Shown: piece after piece, positions 28,256 through 38,413 of the stretch
Numbering within the stretch: the stretch's first letter is position 1
Layout of the letters: every line of letters begins with the position of its first letter
NCBI RefSeq assembly: GCF_000471625.1
Contig: NZ_AUSW01000033.1
Location: 62,001-126,000 of the forward strand
Direction: 5' to 3'
Length of the DNA stretch: 64,000 nt
From: Psychrobacter aquaticus CMS 56
Lineage (GTDB): Bacteria; Pseudomonadota; Gammaproteobacteria; Pseudomonadales; Moraxellaceae
Notes under the pieces: generated by a model
Databases searched by the model: none
What the model was told of the DNA's origin: nothing
The model's input: only the letters and a program-made list of their open reading frames with translations
Translations under genes and position numbers: made by a program

Positions 28256-29200
28256 TCATAGGTTCTGTAACTGTTTAATTAACCAACGATGTATACCACT
28301 ATCACTGGTACGTGGGTGCCATGCTGCTATGACCTTAAAGGTAGGGGGTAATGCCTCTATTCTAAGTTCTTTAACCTTGTCGCTTGGCAACAACCGTGAA
28401 GGATAAAACGCAATCATATCGGTTGTGTGCAAAATATCTGGTACTGCTGAAAAGCTAGGAACTGACATGACAATATTTCGTTTTAGACCTTTTTCTGCAA
28501 ACCACTGGTCATGAGAGCCTCGTAAATTAGCACGCGAAGGTGATACCACCAGCTGCGGGTAAGCGGCAACTTGTGCCAGTGTTAATATGTCTGTTGCCAA
28601 CGTATTTTCACAACCAGTGACGCATAAATGTTGTTCTTCAAACAGAGTAACATAGGATAAGTTATCAGGAATAAACTCGGGAAAGGTAATTAGCAAATCA
28701 AGCTCACCTGCCGCAATCAGTTGATTGATATTGTCTGAGGCAAAATCGCGGACGATTAATTTCAAATTTGGTGCGGCACAGCGCGTGATGTTAAACAATT
28801 GCGGCAATAATGCCTGCGTTGCATAGTCGGTTGCGCTAATCGTAAATACGCCTTTATACGTTTGCGGTGTGAAAATATCCGGCTCTAACAGCAATTCTAA
28901 CTGTTTTAATATACGGTCAATGGGTTGCTGCATCGATAATGCCTTTGGCGTTGCCACCATGCTATTGCCTTGGCGAATAAACAAACGATCATCAAACAAC
29001 TCACGTAATTTACGCAACTGCTCGCTGATGGCTTGTTGGGTCAAACCCATTTTGCGCGCGACTTGTGAGAGATTTTTTAGATCAAGTAGGGCTTGTAAAA
29101 CTCTAAGTTGCTTAATATCGAGTCGATTTATACCATTCATCATGCATACCATTAATAATTGTATATTAAACAATAAGTAGTTGTTTCTAATTGTACCCAT
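28256..29200 (-). CDS. LysR-family transcriptional regulator
   Basis: Up to 314 aa, with helix-turn-helix KNLSQVARKMGLTQQAISEQ and an effector domain beginning FTISATDYATQALLPQ, wording typical of the NodD/LinR-like subgroup. ATG codons at 29200, 29152, 29143 and 29140 are all possible starts; none has a strong ribosome site, and family alignments favour one of the last three. It is divergent from the ene-reductase at 29303 with about 100 bases between, so control of that gene is likely. Confidence 0.88.
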   Translation of the reverse strand: MGTIRNNYLLFNIQLLMVCMMNGINRLDIKQLRVLQALLDLKNLSQVARKMGLTQQAISEQLRKLRELFDDRLFIRQGNSMVATPKALSMQQPIDRILKQLELLLEPDIFTPQTYKGVFTISATDYATQALLPQLFNITRCAAPNLKLIVRDFASDNINQLIAAGELDLLITFPEFIPDNLSYVTLFEEQHLCVTGCENTLATDILTLAQVAAYPQLVVSPSRANLRGSHDQWFAEKGLKRNIVMSVPSFSAVPDILHTTDMIAFYPSRLLPSDKVKELRIEALPPTFKVIAAWHPRTSDSGIHRWLIKQLQNL

Positions 29201-29302
29201 AAAACTCTATGCTGACTGACATTGTTTAAGTAGCTACTAAGCATCAAAACAGGTCAAAGGCATTCAATAATAAGCCATCAGCTCGCTTTAAAAGAGACAT
29301 TT

Positions 29303-30442
29303 ATGACACAACCTATTTCAAATACAAGTACATTATTTTCCTCTGTAGAACTTGGACCTTATACGCTCAAAAACCGTATTGTAATGCCACCGTTGACACG
29401 ATCTCGTAGCACGCAACCTGACAATATTCCTAATGATTTAATGGCAAGCTATTATGCACAGCGGGCTACAGCAGGTTTTATGGTCACTGAGGGTACGCAG
29501 ATTGAGCCAAGAGGTCAAGGTTATGCATGGACGCCAGGTATACATTCGCAAGCACAAATTGAAGGCTGGAAAAAAGTCACCCAAGCGGTACATGCTAAAG
29601 GTAGTATTATTTTTGCTCAGCTATGGCATGTTGGGCGTGTGTCTCACACCAGCTTACAGCCGCAAGGTGCTCAGCCTATTGGTCCATCAGCCATCACTGC
29701 TGACAATGTCAAAGTATTTATCGAAACAGGCCCAGGCGAAGGCACGTTAGCCGACCCCAGTGAACCACGCGCACTCAGTACTGATGAGGTTGGCGAGCTG
29801 GTAATGATGTATGCCCAAGCCGCACGCAATGCATTGGAGGCGGGTTTTGATGGGGTGGAACTGCATTGTGCCAATGGTTATCTGGTAAATCAGTTTATTT
29901 CTGAGCATGGTAATACCCGTGATGATCAATATGGGGGTTCATTGACCAATCGTCTGCGTTTCTTAAAGGAAGTGGTTGCCGCTGTCAGTGATGTGGTTGG
30001 GGCGGATCGTTTAGGGGTACGCTTTGCGCCGTTGTTTGCAAGTACGGATGAGACTCGTGTGTACTTGGGACTGGTAGAGTCAGATCCCCATCATACCTAC
30101 ATTGAAGCGATTAAAGTACTCGGACACGCAGGTATTGCTTACTTATCCATTGCAGAGGCCGATTGGGACAATGCACCTGATTTGCCAGAGCCTTTTTATC
30201 AAGCAGTCAGAGCTGAGTTTTCAGGCCGTATTATTTATGCAGGAAAATATACAGTAGAAAAAGCGGTCAATGTTTTAGCCAAGGGTTATGGTGATTTATT
30301 TGCTTTTGGTCGTCCTTTTATTGCCAATCCCGATTTGCCTGAACGCATGGCTAACAATTGGCCGCTCAATGAGGCAGATCCTGCCACGATGTACGGTGGC
30401 ACTGAACTCGGCTATAGTGATTATCCTCGCTATGGCGAATAG
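29303..30442 (+). CDS. nemA: Alkene reductase of the old yellow enzyme family (NemA-like)
   Basis: A 379-aa FMN-dependent ene-reductase of the classical branch that reduces electrophiles such as N-ethylmaleimide, enones and nitrate esters. It opens LFSSVELGPYTLKNRIVMPP, has the active-site box GVELHCANGYLVNQFISEHG with the His/Asn pattern (HxxN shown as HCAN), and ends with FGRPFIANPDLPERM. It differs from the YqjM-type enzyme at 18684 in lacking that branch's cysteine and C-terminal WPWHAA. The divergent LysR gene probably controls it; a terminator follows 22 bases after the stop. Confidence 0.9.
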   Translation: MTQPISNTSTLFSSVELGPYTLKNRIVMPPLTRSRSTQPDNIPNDLMASYYAQRATAGFMVTEGTQIEPRGQGYAWTPGIHSQAQIEGWKKVTQAVHAKGSIIFAQLWHVGRVSHTSLQPQGAQPIGPSAITADNVKVFIETGPGEGTLADPSEPRALSTDEVGELVMMYAQAARNALEAGFDGVELHCANGYLVNQFISEHGNTRDDQYGGSLTNRLRFLKEVVAAVSDVVGADRLGVRFAPLFASTDETRVYLGLVESDPHHTYIEAIKVLGHAGIAYLSIAEADWDNAPDLPEPFYQAVRAEFSGRIIYAGKYTVEKAVNVLAKGYGDLFAFGRPFIANPDLPERMANNWPLNEADPATMYGGTELGYSDYPRYGE

Positions 30443-30464
30443 TTTTGACAGCAAATAGTAAACA

Positions 30465-30490
30465 AAATAAGGCCATCTAAGGCCTTATTT
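30465..30490 (+). terminator. Rho-independent terminator of nemA
   Basis: AAATAAGGCC and GGCCTTATTT flank a 6-base loop and end in a T run. Confidence 0.9.
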
Positions 30491-30638
30491 TTATTTATAA
30501 ATTTAGGATGTGTTGAACCTTCATGATTAGCCCCAATGATAAAAGCGAGGAGTCAGTTCCATGATCGAATGCTCTACAGCACCTAATGACTGCTCATGTC
30601 GCGACTCTATCTAACCCATTTATTATTAGGAATAAAAA

Positions 30639-31703
30639 ATGCAGCCTCAAACAATAAAAGCCATTGGTTATAAAGACAATCTCGCCATCGATAATGAACA
30701 AGCACTACAAGACATTACCCTCGATAAGCCGATTGCCTCAGGTCATGACATTCTAGTAGAAGTGAAAGCAATATCGGTCAATCCAGTCGATTATAAAATC
30801 CGTCAATCGCGCCCTGCACCAGAGAATGAGTATGCGGTGATTGGTTGGGATGCTGCTGGCATAGTGACAGCTGTAGGCGAAGACGTCAGTCTATTTTCAG
30901 TAGGAGATAAGGTCTATTATGCAGGTGATTTAACCCGTTCAGGTAGCAATGCTGAGTATCAGCTGGTTGATGAGCGTATCGTTGGGCGTATGCCAGCATC
31001 GTTGTCTTTTGCTGAGGCAGCGGCATTGCCACTCACGACGATCACGGCTTGGGAGATGTTGTTTGAGCGTTTACAAGTGCCTGTCTCTGATAGTGCATCA
31101 GATAAAAATGGTAGTGATGAGAGTGCTAATGACGTCTCAGTATTGGTCGTTGGTGCGGCAGGCGGGGTTGGTTCTATCTTAACGCAGTTACTAAAAACAC
31201 GTACTTCTGCGACGATTATTGGCACCGCGTCAAGAGAGGAGAGCGTACAGTGGTTAAAGGATTTGGGCGCAGATCATGTGATTAATCACCAAAATCCATT
31301 GCATGATGAACTACAAAAGACAGGCATCACTGAAGTAGATTACGTGATCAGTCTCAATAATACAGAAGAGCATTATGAAGAAATCATTAAATGCTTAAAG
31401 CCACAAGGTAAACTTGGACTCATTGATGATCCAAAATCATTAGATGCCAATCTTCTTAAAACTAAGTGCTTAAGCCTGCACTGGGAATTTATGTTTACGC
31501 GTTCTATGTTCCATACGCCAGATATGATTGAACAGCATCGTTTATTGACGGACGTCGCAAAAATGATTGACGCGGGCGAGATTAAAACCACGGTTGCTTA
31601 TCATCTTGGCACTATCACGGCTGAGCATTTACGCAGTGCGCACCAAATGCTAGAAAACCAGCAAGCGCATGGCAAGATTGTATTAGAAGGTTGGTCTGTA
31701 TAA
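30639..31703 (+). CDS. Zinc-free quinone reductase-like alcohol dehydrogenase family protein
   Basis: A 354-aa medium-chain dehydrogenase/reductase. The N-terminal domain holds the family phrase ISVNPVDYKIRQS and GWDAAGIVTAVGEDV, and the Rossmann fold has VVGAAGGVGSIL around residue 175. The zinc-ligand cysteines and histidines of true alcohol dehydrogenases are absent, placing it with quinone oxidoreductases of the ZADH/zinc-binding-like group that reduce quinones or enones with NADPH. A loop of about 15 extra residues rich in Ser, Asp and Asn (near 155-170) precedes the Rossmann motif. It sits next to nemA on the same strand but has its own leader, suggesting a shared electrophile-detoxification role. 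Confidence 0.88.
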   Translation: MQPQTIKAIGYKDNLAIDNEQALQDITLDKPIASGHDILVEVKAISVNPVDYKIRQSRPAPENEYAVIGWDAAGIVTAVGEDVSLFSVGDKVYYAGDLTRSGSNAEYQLVDERIVGRMPASLSFAEAAALPLTTITAWEMLFERLQVPVSDSASDKNGSDESANDVSVLVVGAAGGVGSILTQLLKTRTSATIIGTASREESVQWLKDLGADHVINHQNPLHDELQKTGITEVDYVISLNNTEEHYEEIIKCLKPQGKLGLIDDPKSLDANLLKTKCLSLHWEFMFTRSMFHTPDMIEQHRLLTDVAKMIDAGEIKTTVAYHLGTITAEHLRSAHQMLENQQAHGKIVLEGWSV

Positions 31704-31828
31704 AGGGCTGCAACAAAGCTTGGATTTTTAGCACTATATAAAGCTGACATAATAAAGGTGGTGGTGGAGACAGTTGACGAATTCATTCTCATTGAGATGA
31801 GTAATATCTCTTAGGGTTTATATTTGAT

Positions 31829-31862
31829 AGGTAATTGTCATCTAAACTGATGACAATTACCT
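31829..31862. terminator. Perfect 14-base inverted repeat in intergenic region
   Basis: AGGTAATTGTCATC and its complement flank a 6-base loop between the convergent quinone-reductase-like and LysR genes. It lacks a strong T tract, but its position fits a shared terminator. The surrounding 305 bases contain no gene. Confidence 0.6.
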
Positions 31863-32009
31863 TGATTATCTTACCGATTGTAATATCTACTCTCTATGTA
31901 TAAAGCACCTGTTGTGGAAAAAGTCTCTGATAGAGGTTTGCAAGTGCGTTATAAGAAATACTTGTCTCCACCGCAATTTACAAGCTTTAGACTGGCTAGT
32001 AAATAAGGA

Positions 32010-32930
32010 TCAGGTAGAAATTGACAGGTTATGAATGCTGTTTTTTAGTTTCGGTGATATAAATTCTAAAAAAACTTTCATTTTTTGTGGCAAATACTTC
32101 CGAGTCTTGTGAAGCAAATGTACGGGAATTTCATCAGGTTCAAATTCATTTAATATGATTTTAAGATCGCCTTTATCTATCGCCTCTTTCACTTGGTAAT
32201 GTAATTGTTGCGTGATACCCACACCTTTTATAGCAGCCTGCACGGCTGAATCACTATCATTAACTGTCAGTCTTGGCAAAATATCTATATGAGCGGTTAA
32301 CCCAGAACTAGGAAACTTATAGTGCCAATGCGAAGTAGTCATTGCCGTATCTAACGATATACAAGAGCGTAGCGTTAAATCATGAGGTGATTCAACGCTA
32401 CGGTGTTTAGATAAAAATGGTTGGCTTGCACAAGTCACGATGCGCATACTGCCTACTTGCGTGGCTATCATTGTACTATCTGGCAACTTGCCTATTCTAA
32501 TCGCCATATCTACGTCATCTTCGAAAAGATTAATATTTCTATCCGATAATAAAAGCTGCACATTTATATTGGAATACAAAGATAAAAACTCAATAATAAT
32601 TGGCAGCACGTACAATCTGCCAAACATAACGGGCGCGGTTATCACCAACTCTCCTCTTGGTTCTAAATACTCTCCTTTTACCTGACTTTCTGCCTCTTCA
32701 ACCTGTTCCAATATTCGCTTACAGGCTTCTATATAATCGCTTCCAGCGTCTGTCAAAGACAACTTTCTGGTGGTTCTATGCAATAAACGAACACCTAGCT
32801 GATTTTCAAGATCAGATATCTTTCTACTTAAAGTTGGCAATGGTACGTTCAAGCTTTTGCTTGCGGCAGAAAAACTACCAATCTCCGCCACTTTGATCAA
32901 CATAGACATTGCTTGTAATCGATCCATCAT
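32010..32930 (-). CDS. LysR-family transcriptional regulator
   Basis: Starting at either of the adjacent ATG codons at 32930 or 32927 gives a 305-306-aa protein beginning MDRLQAMSMLIKVAEIGSFS, the usual LysR opening; the frame extends another 32 codons but that would almost touch the divergent gene. The helix-turn-helix includes SFSAASKSLNVPLPTLSRKI. It is divergent from the VOC/GST pair starting at 33032, so about 100 bases hold both promoters and probably its operator. Control of that pair is inferred. Confidence 0.9.
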   Translation of the reverse strand: MMDRLQAMSMLIKVAEIGSFSAASKSLNVPLPTLSRKISDLENQLGVRLLHRTTRKLSLTDAGSDYIEACKRILEQVEEAESQVKGEYLEPRGELVITAPVMFGRLYVLPIIIEFLSLYSNINVQLLLSDRNINLFEDDVDMAIRIGKLPDSTMIATQVGSMRIVTCASQPFLSKHRSVESPHDLTLRSCISLDTAMTTSHWHYKFPSSGLTAHIDILPRLTVNDSDSAVQAAIKGVGITQQLHYQVKEAIDKGDLKIILNEFEPDEIPVHLLHKTRKYLPQKMKVFLEFISPKLKNSIHNLSIST

Positions 32931-33031
32931 TATCTCATTTATTGAAAATATCATTATCGAATTTACAGTATTATCTTTTAAGTGACAAAGTGCCATACTG
33001 ATTATGTCAAAATCAATATGGGACATACCTT

Positions 33032-33478
33032 ATGAGCACCTTATCTCATGCAAACTCACAGATTGCGCTTGCCTACGATCATGTTGGTATTCGAGTCAGT
33101 GATAGACAGGAAGCGATTACATTCTATGAGCGTCTTGGATTCAAAGAAACCTATCGTATACCTGAAGGCGAGGCCAATGAAATGGTCACATCAGCTGGCG
33201 TACGAATCAATCTTATTTTTAATGCCGCAAAGATAAAAAACCAAAAAAACCTGTTACTTGACGAACCGATTAAAAGACCAGGCATGACTCATCCAGCCTT
33301 TATTATTCATGACATAACTGCATTGCAAAACTGGCTGCTTGAAGAAGGAATAGACATCACAGAAGGCCCTAAAAAACTCGGTCCAAGAAGGATTGCTTTA
33401 TTCATTCGTGATCCTGATGGCAATGTACTCGAATTCAATCAACTATTATCTGAGGAAACAAACTATGAAACTGTATGA
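33032..33478 (+). CDS. VOC-superfamily (glyoxalase/dioxygenase-fold) protein
   Basis: A 148-aa vicinal-oxygen-chelate protein. Metal-binding positions of the fold are suggested by YDHVGIRVSD near the N-terminus (His), TSAGVRINLIF, HPAFIIHDI in the second module (His) and FIRDPDGNVLEFNQ near the end (Glu). Such proteins include glyoxalase I, dioxygenases and fosfomycin-type thiol transferases; specificity cannot be told. Its last 14 bases overlap the following glutathione transferase gene, so the two are translationally coupled and may act together on a glutathione conjugate. Confidence 0.88.
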   Translation: MSTLSHANSQIALAYDHVGIRVSDRQEAITFYERLGFKETYRIPEGEANEMVTSAGVRINLIFNAAKIKNQKNLLLDEPIKRPGMTHPAFIIHDITALQNWLLEEGIDITEGPKKLGPRRIALFIRDPDGNVLEFNQLLSEETNYETV

Positions 33479-34058
33479 TTTAGATGTGTCAGGAAACTGT
33501 TATAAAGTCAGGCTATTTGCCTCGTTTATCGATATTCCTTTAACGATTGTGCCCGTTGATTTTATGAACGGCGAACACAAAACAGATGGATTTCTCCAAT
33601 TAAATCCTTGGGGAGAAATTCCCGTTTTAGAAGATGGGGACATCGTGCTAAGAGATTCACAAGCCATATTGATATATTTGGCCAATAAGTATGGCGGTGA
33701 AGCATGGTGGCCTAGCGAAGCGAATCTGCAAGCTGATGTGATGCAGTGGTTATCTACCGCATCGAATGAGATAAAACATGGTGTCGGCGAAGCACGTTTG
33801 ATTAAAAAATTCGGCTTGGAGAGTGATTGGACGCAAGCCTCAGAGCGTGCACATAAAACACTAACCTTAATAGACAATCATCTTAGTAAACACAATTGGT
33901 TGGCTGCCAGCCGTCCTACTATTGCTGACTGTGCCGTTTATCCTTACATCTCAATCGCGCATGAAGGCCATATTGATATAGATAAATATAGCAATATTCA
34001 GGTATGGATGAATCGCCTACAACAACTACCGAACTATATCTCTATGCCTGGTAACTAA
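33465..34058 (+). CDS. Glutathione S-transferase family protein
   Basis: A 197-aa GST. The start at 33465, overlapping the VOC gene by 14 bases, gives KLYDLDVSGNCYKVRLFASF, the thioredoxin-fold N-terminus with an active-site serine/cysteine candidate in SGNC. The glutathione-binding box LRDSQAILIYLANKYG follows near residue 60-75, then an all-helical C-terminal domain with ASRPTIADCAVYPYI. It would conjugate glutathione to electrophiles. The coupling to a VOC protein and divergent LysR gene suggests an inducible detoxification or isomerase unit; the substrate is unknown. Confidence 0.88.
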   Translation: MKLYDLDVSGNCYKVRLFASFIDIPLTIVPVDFMNGEHKTDGFLQLNPWGEIPVLEDGDIVLRDSQAILIYLANKYGGEAWWPSEANLQADVMQWLSTASNEIKHGVGEARLIKKFGLESDWTQASERAHKTLTLIDNHLSKHNWLAASRPTIADCAVYPYISIAHEGHIDIDKYSNIQVWMNRLQQLPNYISMPGN

Positions 34059-34146
34059 TTAGCATCATACAACTTGATGATTACATGCAAGATGCAAAAT
34101 CTTGTCTGTTTCTTTGGCTGGTTTGCCCTGTGAGTCAGTCAAAGGT

Positions 34147-35196
34147 TTACTGCCATATCTTATCCAGCACATTGAACCAATTTTTTGATGTGATTTTTTC
34201 AATAAGCGCATCGGAAAAGTGTCGTTGTTGCATCCGCTCAATCAGCCTAGAGATTTGACTGATATCTGATAACTCATCAGGCAATAGACAACCATCGAAA
34301 TCAGAGCCAAAGCCAACATGATCTTCGTCCAAATGGTCAATCAAATAAGCAAGATGATCGACAATCACATCAAGTGAGGTTTGCGTGTTGCGTTGTCCGT
34401 CCGCACGCAGAAAAGCCACATCAAAGTTCACCCCAACCATACCGCCATTTTGCTTGATAGCAGCCAGCTGTCGATCAGTCAGGTTTCTTGCTTGCGGACA
34501 TAAGGCGTGCGCATTGGAGTGGGTTGCAACAATGGGCTGATCCGCAATTTCTAGCGTATCCCAAAACGCGCGCTCATTCATATGGGACACGTCAATCAGC
34601 ATATGCTTATCACGGCACGCCAAAACAAGGTCTTTGCCTTCGCGGGTTAGACCAGAGCCTGTATCTGGCGAGTGCGGAAAGGATGCATTTAAGCCATCAC
34701 CAAAGAGACTTTTTCTATTCCACAATGGCCCTATACTTCTGAGTCCTGCCTCATAAAAAACATCCAGAAGCTCAGGCTTAATAGCCAAAAACTCAGCACC
34801 TTCAAGATGAAGAACAATGGCCAATTGCTGATTCTGCTGGCAGGCTCTGATTTGCGCTAAAGACGTACAAATTTGAATCTGACCTTCAGAGCGCGCCTGC
34901 AATTGCTGGGCAAGTTCTAATTGCGCGCAGCAAATATCGACGATTTCTTGCGGAGTGAAGTCTGAGTTTGACGGGTTGGCTAATTTGTCAGGATGGTTGT
35001 TCTTTACATAAGAATAAGGTGGCAGGAAAATAGAGAATAATCCGCCCATCCAACCTGCTTGTCGGCAGCGCTTTAAATCTAAATGTCCAGGCAGCGCGCC
35101 ATAAATAAAATCATGCACGGGATCTGTGGCTGAACTCAGCCACAGGCGGGTCAATAGATCGTTGTGTCCATCAAAAATCACAGACTGAGCATTCAT
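34147..35196 (-). CDS. Membrane-type dipeptidase (peptidase M19)
   Basis: A 349-aa zinc dipeptidase of the renal-dipeptidase family. Metal ligands appear in FDGHNDLL (HxD), in VLHLEGAEF (Glu bridge) and in VATHSNAHALCPQARNL (His pair), and GSDFDGC near the C-terminus completes the site. No signal peptide is seen, so it is probably cytoplasmic. It begins two bases after the pqqE stop in the same leftward operon. M19 dipeptidases occur at the end of some pqq clusters; degrading the leftover PqqA peptide after Glu-Tyr excision is a plausible role, inferred from position. Confidence 0.9.
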   Translation of the reverse strand: MNAQSVIFDGHNDLLTRLWLSSATDPVHDFIYGALPGHLDLKRCRQAGWMGGLFSIFLPPYSYVKNNHPDKLANPSNSDFTPQEIVDICCAQLELAQQLQARSEGQIQICTSLAQIRACQQNQQLAIVLHLEGAEFLAIKPELLDVFYEAGLRSIGPLWNRKSLFGDGLNASFPHSPDTGSGLTREGKDLVLACRDKHMLIDVSHMNERAFWDTLEIADQPIVATHSNAHALCPQARNLTDRQLAAIKQNGGMVGVNFDVAFLRADGQRNTQTSLDVIVDHLAYLIDHLDEDHVGFGSDFDGCLLPDELSDISQISRLIERMQQRHFSDALIEKITSKNWFNVLDKIWQ

Positions 35197-35198
35197 AT

Positions 35199-36365
35199 TT
35201 ACTCCGTTACCATGCGAGTAGGAATCAGTTGTTCTTGACTCAATAGCTTTTTACTCAATAGTTTAGAGTTTTTTGGATTGCGAAAGCGCAACTCTTCAAA
35301 AGGAACCGGCGTTTCACTGTTTGCACGTGCCTCCTCAATCAGGTAATGATAAGGCGATTTGCCACATACAGGATCGGCGTTTTTGGCATCCCCAGTCAGC
35401 ATAAACGCTTGGCAACGACAGCCGCCGTAATCGCGTTCTTTATCAGGGCAGCTTTGGCACATGTCAGGCATCCAATCGTCACCGCGAAATTGATTGAAGC
35501 TTGCCGAGTCATACCAAATATCTTTAAGCGGCGTTTCTCGCACATTAGGGAACTGTATTGGCATTTGTCTGGCGGCATGGCACGGTAGGGCAGTACCATC
35601 AGGCGCGACGGTCAAAAAAATCTTGCCCCAACCATCCATACAAGGTTTTGGGCGTTCTTCGTAATAATCAGGAACGACAAAGATCAGTTTGCACTTGATA
35701 CCACGTTCTTCAATCTTTTTGCGGTATTCATTGGTAATGCGTTCGGCTCTGACCACTTGTTCTTTGGTCGGCAATAGACCTTCTATATTCTCAAACGCCC
35801 AACCATAAAATTGGCAAATAGCCAACTCAACGGTATCCGCGTCAAGCTCTAGGCAGAGATCAATAATCTGATCAATTTGATCGATGTTCTGCCGATGAAT
35901 GACAAAGTTGAGCACCATCGGATAGTCATATTGTTTGACCAAACGTGACATCTCATACTTTTGCTCAAAAGCATGTTTTGAACCTGCTAAGGCATTGTTT
36001 ACCGTCGGATCACTGGCTTGAAAACTGATCTGAATGTGGTCAAGGCCCGCTTCTTTTAAGCGTTCAATCCGAGATTCGTTCAATCCCATGCCTGAGGTGA
36101 TTAGATTGGTATAAAAACCTTTGTTATGCGCATAGGCGACCAGTTCTTCCAAGTCTTGACGAACCAGTGGTTCACCACCAGAAAAACCGAGCTGCACCGC
36201 GCCCATTTGTCGCGCCTGATCAAACACATCAAACCATTCCCCAGTCGTCAGCTCCTGCTTATACTGAGCATAATCAACAGGATTCGAGCAGTAAGGACAC
36301 TGTAACGGGCAGCGATAGGTAAGCTCAGCCAATAGCCATAACGGAAGTCCTACAGGCGCAGTCAT
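35199..36365 (-). CDS. pqqE: PqqA peptide cyclase (radical SAM)
   Basis: A 388-aa radical-SAM enzyme that forms the carbon-carbon bond between the glutamate and tyrosine side chains of PqqA, the first step of PQQ synthesis. The SAM-cluster motif is at C19, C23 and C26 (CPLQCPYC), and the C-terminal SPASM region supplies auxiliary-cluster cysteines in LPCHAARQ and [17 protein letters not shown]. Length is normal. It overlaps pqqD by four bases (ATGA-type), and the dipeptidase gene follows directly. Confidence 0.96.
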   Translation of the reverse strand: MTAPVGLPLWLLAELTYRCPLQCPYCSNPVDYAQYKQELTTGEWFDVFDQARQMGAVQLGFSGGEPLVRQDLEELVAYAHNKGFYTNLITSGMGLNESRIERLKEAGLDHIQISFQASDPTVNNALAGSKHAFEQKYEMSRLVKQYDYPMVLNFVIHRQNIDQIDQIIDLCLELDADTVELAICQFYGWAFENIEGLLPTKEQVVRAERITNEYRKKIEERGIKCKLIFVVPDYYEERPKPCMDGWGKIFLTVAPDGTALPCHAARQMPIQFPNVRETPLKDIWYDSASFNQFRGDDWMPDMCQSCPDKERDYGGCRCQAFMLTGDAKNADPVCGKSPYHYLIEEARANSETPVPFEELRFRNPKNSKLLSKKLLSQEQLIPTRMVTE

Positions 36366-36646
36366 ACTAAATCAATCCAATGTTCACGTTGAGCCACTAA
36401 CATATATTCGATAATGTCTTGCTCAATCTCAGGAATATCTCCAAACATGGCTTTCACCTTTTTAATAATGTCCGCAATGGACGCCTGACCATCAATATGC
36501 TGACCGATGATGCTGGCACTGTCATTTAATTTGATCATCCCTTCAGGGTACAGTAAGACATAGGCATTCTGAGCCGGCTCAAACTGAAAGCGATAACCAT
36601 GACGCCATACTGGTACGATGGAGTGATCTAGCTCAGGTAAACTCAT
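36362..36646 (-). CDS. pqqD: PQQ biosynthesis peptide chaperone
   Basis: A 94-aa RiPP recognition element protein that binds PqqA and presents it to PqqE. It shows the winged-helix pattern with [19 protein letters not shown] and the helix [11 protein letters not shown]. Its ends overlap pqqC and pqqE by four bases each, so the three are translated in a coupled way. Confidence 0.95.
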   Translation of the reverse strand: MSLPELDHSIVPVWRHGYRFQFEPAQNAYVLLYPEGMIKLNDSASIIGQHIDGQASIADIIKKVKAMFGDIPEIEQDIIEYMLVAQREHWIDLV

Positions 36647-37410
36647 TTAAACAATCCTTTATGCCAGACATGGTCAGTCGTGACACTTTGGTAAGGCGCT
36701 TGGTTGTGGACGTAGGCCAAGCTCAAGGAATCCAAAATCGTCCACAAAATATCCAGTTTGAATTGTAGGATTTCTAGCATACGCGCTTGTTGCTCGGCTG
36801 TTTTGAATGAGTCGAGTGTAATGGTCAGACCATGCTCAACATCGCGGCGGGCTTGACTTAGGCGTGAACGGAAATAGGTGTACCCTTGCTCTTTTATCCA
36901 AGGATAATGTTTTGGCCAAGATTCTAAACGCGATTGATGAATTTGCGGGGCAAATAGCTCTGTCAGTGAGCTACTAGCGGCTTCTCGCCATGACGTACGA
37001 CGCGCAAAATTCACGTAAGCATCGACGGCAAAACGCACACCCGGTAACACCAACTCTTCAGAAATCACTTGCTCGCGGCTAAGACCAACCGCTTCTGCTA
37101 GACTTAACCATGCTTCACGGCCACCGCCATCAGGATAGACGCCATCTTGGTCAATCATGCGCTGAATCCACTCTTGACGCACACGTTGATCGGGGCAATT
37201 TGCCATAATAGCCGCATCTTTCAATGGGATGTTGATTTGATAGTAAAACCGATTAGCCACCCATGCTTGGATCTGCTGCTGCGTCGCCTGTCCTTCATGC
37301 ATCATGATATGAAAGGGATGGTATATATGGTAATACTGACCTTTAGCCATAATCGCCTGTTCAAACGCCTCTGCGCTAAGTGCTGTTTTTTCTTCTTGCA
37401 TCGTTTTCAC
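36643..37410 (-). CDS. pqqC: Pyrroloquinoline-quinone synthase
   Basis: A 255-aa cofactor-free oxidase that catalyses the last ring closure and eight-electron oxidation giving PQQ. The all-helical fold's conserved text is visible: [14 protein letters not shown] near the start, [20 protein letters not shown], and [19 protein letters not shown], which contains active-site His, Tyr and Arg residues. Length matches characterised PqqC (about 250). Its start lies 12 bases after pqqB's stop and its end overlaps pqqD. Confidence 0.96.
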   Translation of the reverse strand: MKTMQEEKTALSAEAFEQAIMAKGQYYHIYHPFHIMMHEGQATQQQIQAWVANRFYYQINIPLKDAAIMANCPDQRVRQEWIQRMIDQDGVYPDGGGREAWLSLAEAVGLSREQVISEELVLPGVRFAVDAYVNFARRTSWREAASSSLTELFAPQIHQSRLESWPKHYPWIKEQGYTYFRSRLSQARRDVEHGLTITLDSFKTAEQQARMLEILQFKLDILWTILDSLSLAYVHNQAPYQSVTTDHVWHKGLFK

Positions 37411-37422
37411 CTTGTCTTTGCC

Positions 37423-38334
37423 TTACAGTTCGATCTGCATACCATCAAACGCCACTTCAACACCGTGTTGTTTTAATTGAGCTGCCTGTTCAGATTGCTC
37501 ATTCAATATTGGATTGGTGTTATTAATGTGGATTAATATTTTGCGAGTATTTTCGAGTTGATCTAAATAATGCAGTGAGCCGTCTTCACCACTAATATGT
37601 AAATGCCCCATGTCTTGACCGGTTTTTGTACCGACGCCGCATTCTTGCATCTCATTGTCAGTCCATAGCGTGCCGTCAATCATGACGCAATCAGATGCTT
37701 TCATAATCTGCATAATGTCATCATCAATCTTACCCAACCCTGGCGCATAAAAGAGCTGTTTTTTTGTTTTTAAATCTTTCACAATCAGGGCAATGTTGTC
37801 ACCATCATGTGGATCATTACGATGTGGCGAGTAGGGTGGTGCCGAGCTTCTAATCACCAAAGGCGTCAGTTCTAAATTACTAAAGCCTTCAATGTTAAAG
37901 GTCTGTTTTGGATCAATTTGATGATATTGCAGGCCACCATTCCAGTGCTTCAACATATTGAAAATAGGAAATCCTGTCGTAAGATCTTGATAGACCATAT
38001 CAGTACACCACACAGGAATAGGACATCCTTCGCGCAGAGTTAATAGCCCTGTCGTATGGTCAAGTTGACTGTCCATCAACACTACATTTGTGATGCCTGT
38101 GTCTCTCAATTGACGTGCGGGCTGTGCTGCCTTAAAGTCAAATAATTGCTGGCGAATATCAGGTGATGCATTGAATAGTATCCAATCCACGCCGTTTTCT
38201 GAGATGGCGATCGAAGATTGGGTACGGGTTTTTGCGTCAATTGTGCCTTGACGAACACCGTGACAGTTAGCGCAATTACAGTTCCACTGTGGAAAACCAC
38301 CACCAGCCGCTGAGCCTAAAACGTGAATATACAT
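37423..38334 (-). CDS. pqqB: PQQ biosynthesis protein B
   Basis: A 303-aa metallo-beta-lactamase-fold protein proposed to hydroxylate the cross-linked Glu-Tyr product. The opening [19 protein letters not shown] and the structural-zinc cysteine cluster CNCANCHG are diagnostic, and [12 protein letters not shown] replaces the usual HxHxDH metal motif as is normal for PqqB. The start at 38334 lies 80 bases after pqqA, with a hairpin between them. Confidence 0.96.
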   Translation of the reverse strand: MYIHVLGSAAGGGFPQWNCNCANCHGVRQGTIDAKTRTQSSIAISENGVDWILFNASPDIRQQLFDFKAAQPARQLRDTGITNVVLMDSQLDHTTGLLTLREGCPIPVWCTDMVYQDLTTGFPIFNMLKHWNGGLQYHQIDPKQTFNIEGFSNLELTPLVIRSSAPPYSPHRNDPHDGDNIALIVKDLKTKKQLFYAPGLGKIDDDIMQIMKASDCVMIDGTLWTDNEMQECGVGTKTGQDMGHLHISGEDGSLHYLDQLENTRKILIHINNTNPILNEQSEQAAQLKQHGVEVAFDGMQIEL

Positions 38335-38364
38335 AAATCAATATTTCCAAAGTTCCAAAAAAGC

Positions 38365-38390
38365 AAAAGCCCTAATCATCTAGGGCTTTT
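38365..38390 (-). terminator. Intercistronic attenuator between pqqA and pqqB
   Basis: AAAAGCCCTA and TAGGGCTTTT flank a 6-base loop, giving a hairpin with a T run on either strand. It would stop part of the transcription after pqqA, fitting the need for far more PqqA peptide than enzymes. Attenuation at this point is known for other pqq operons. Confidence 0.85.
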
Positions 38391-38413
38391 AAAGTATTGA
38401 GGTCTAGTAAATT

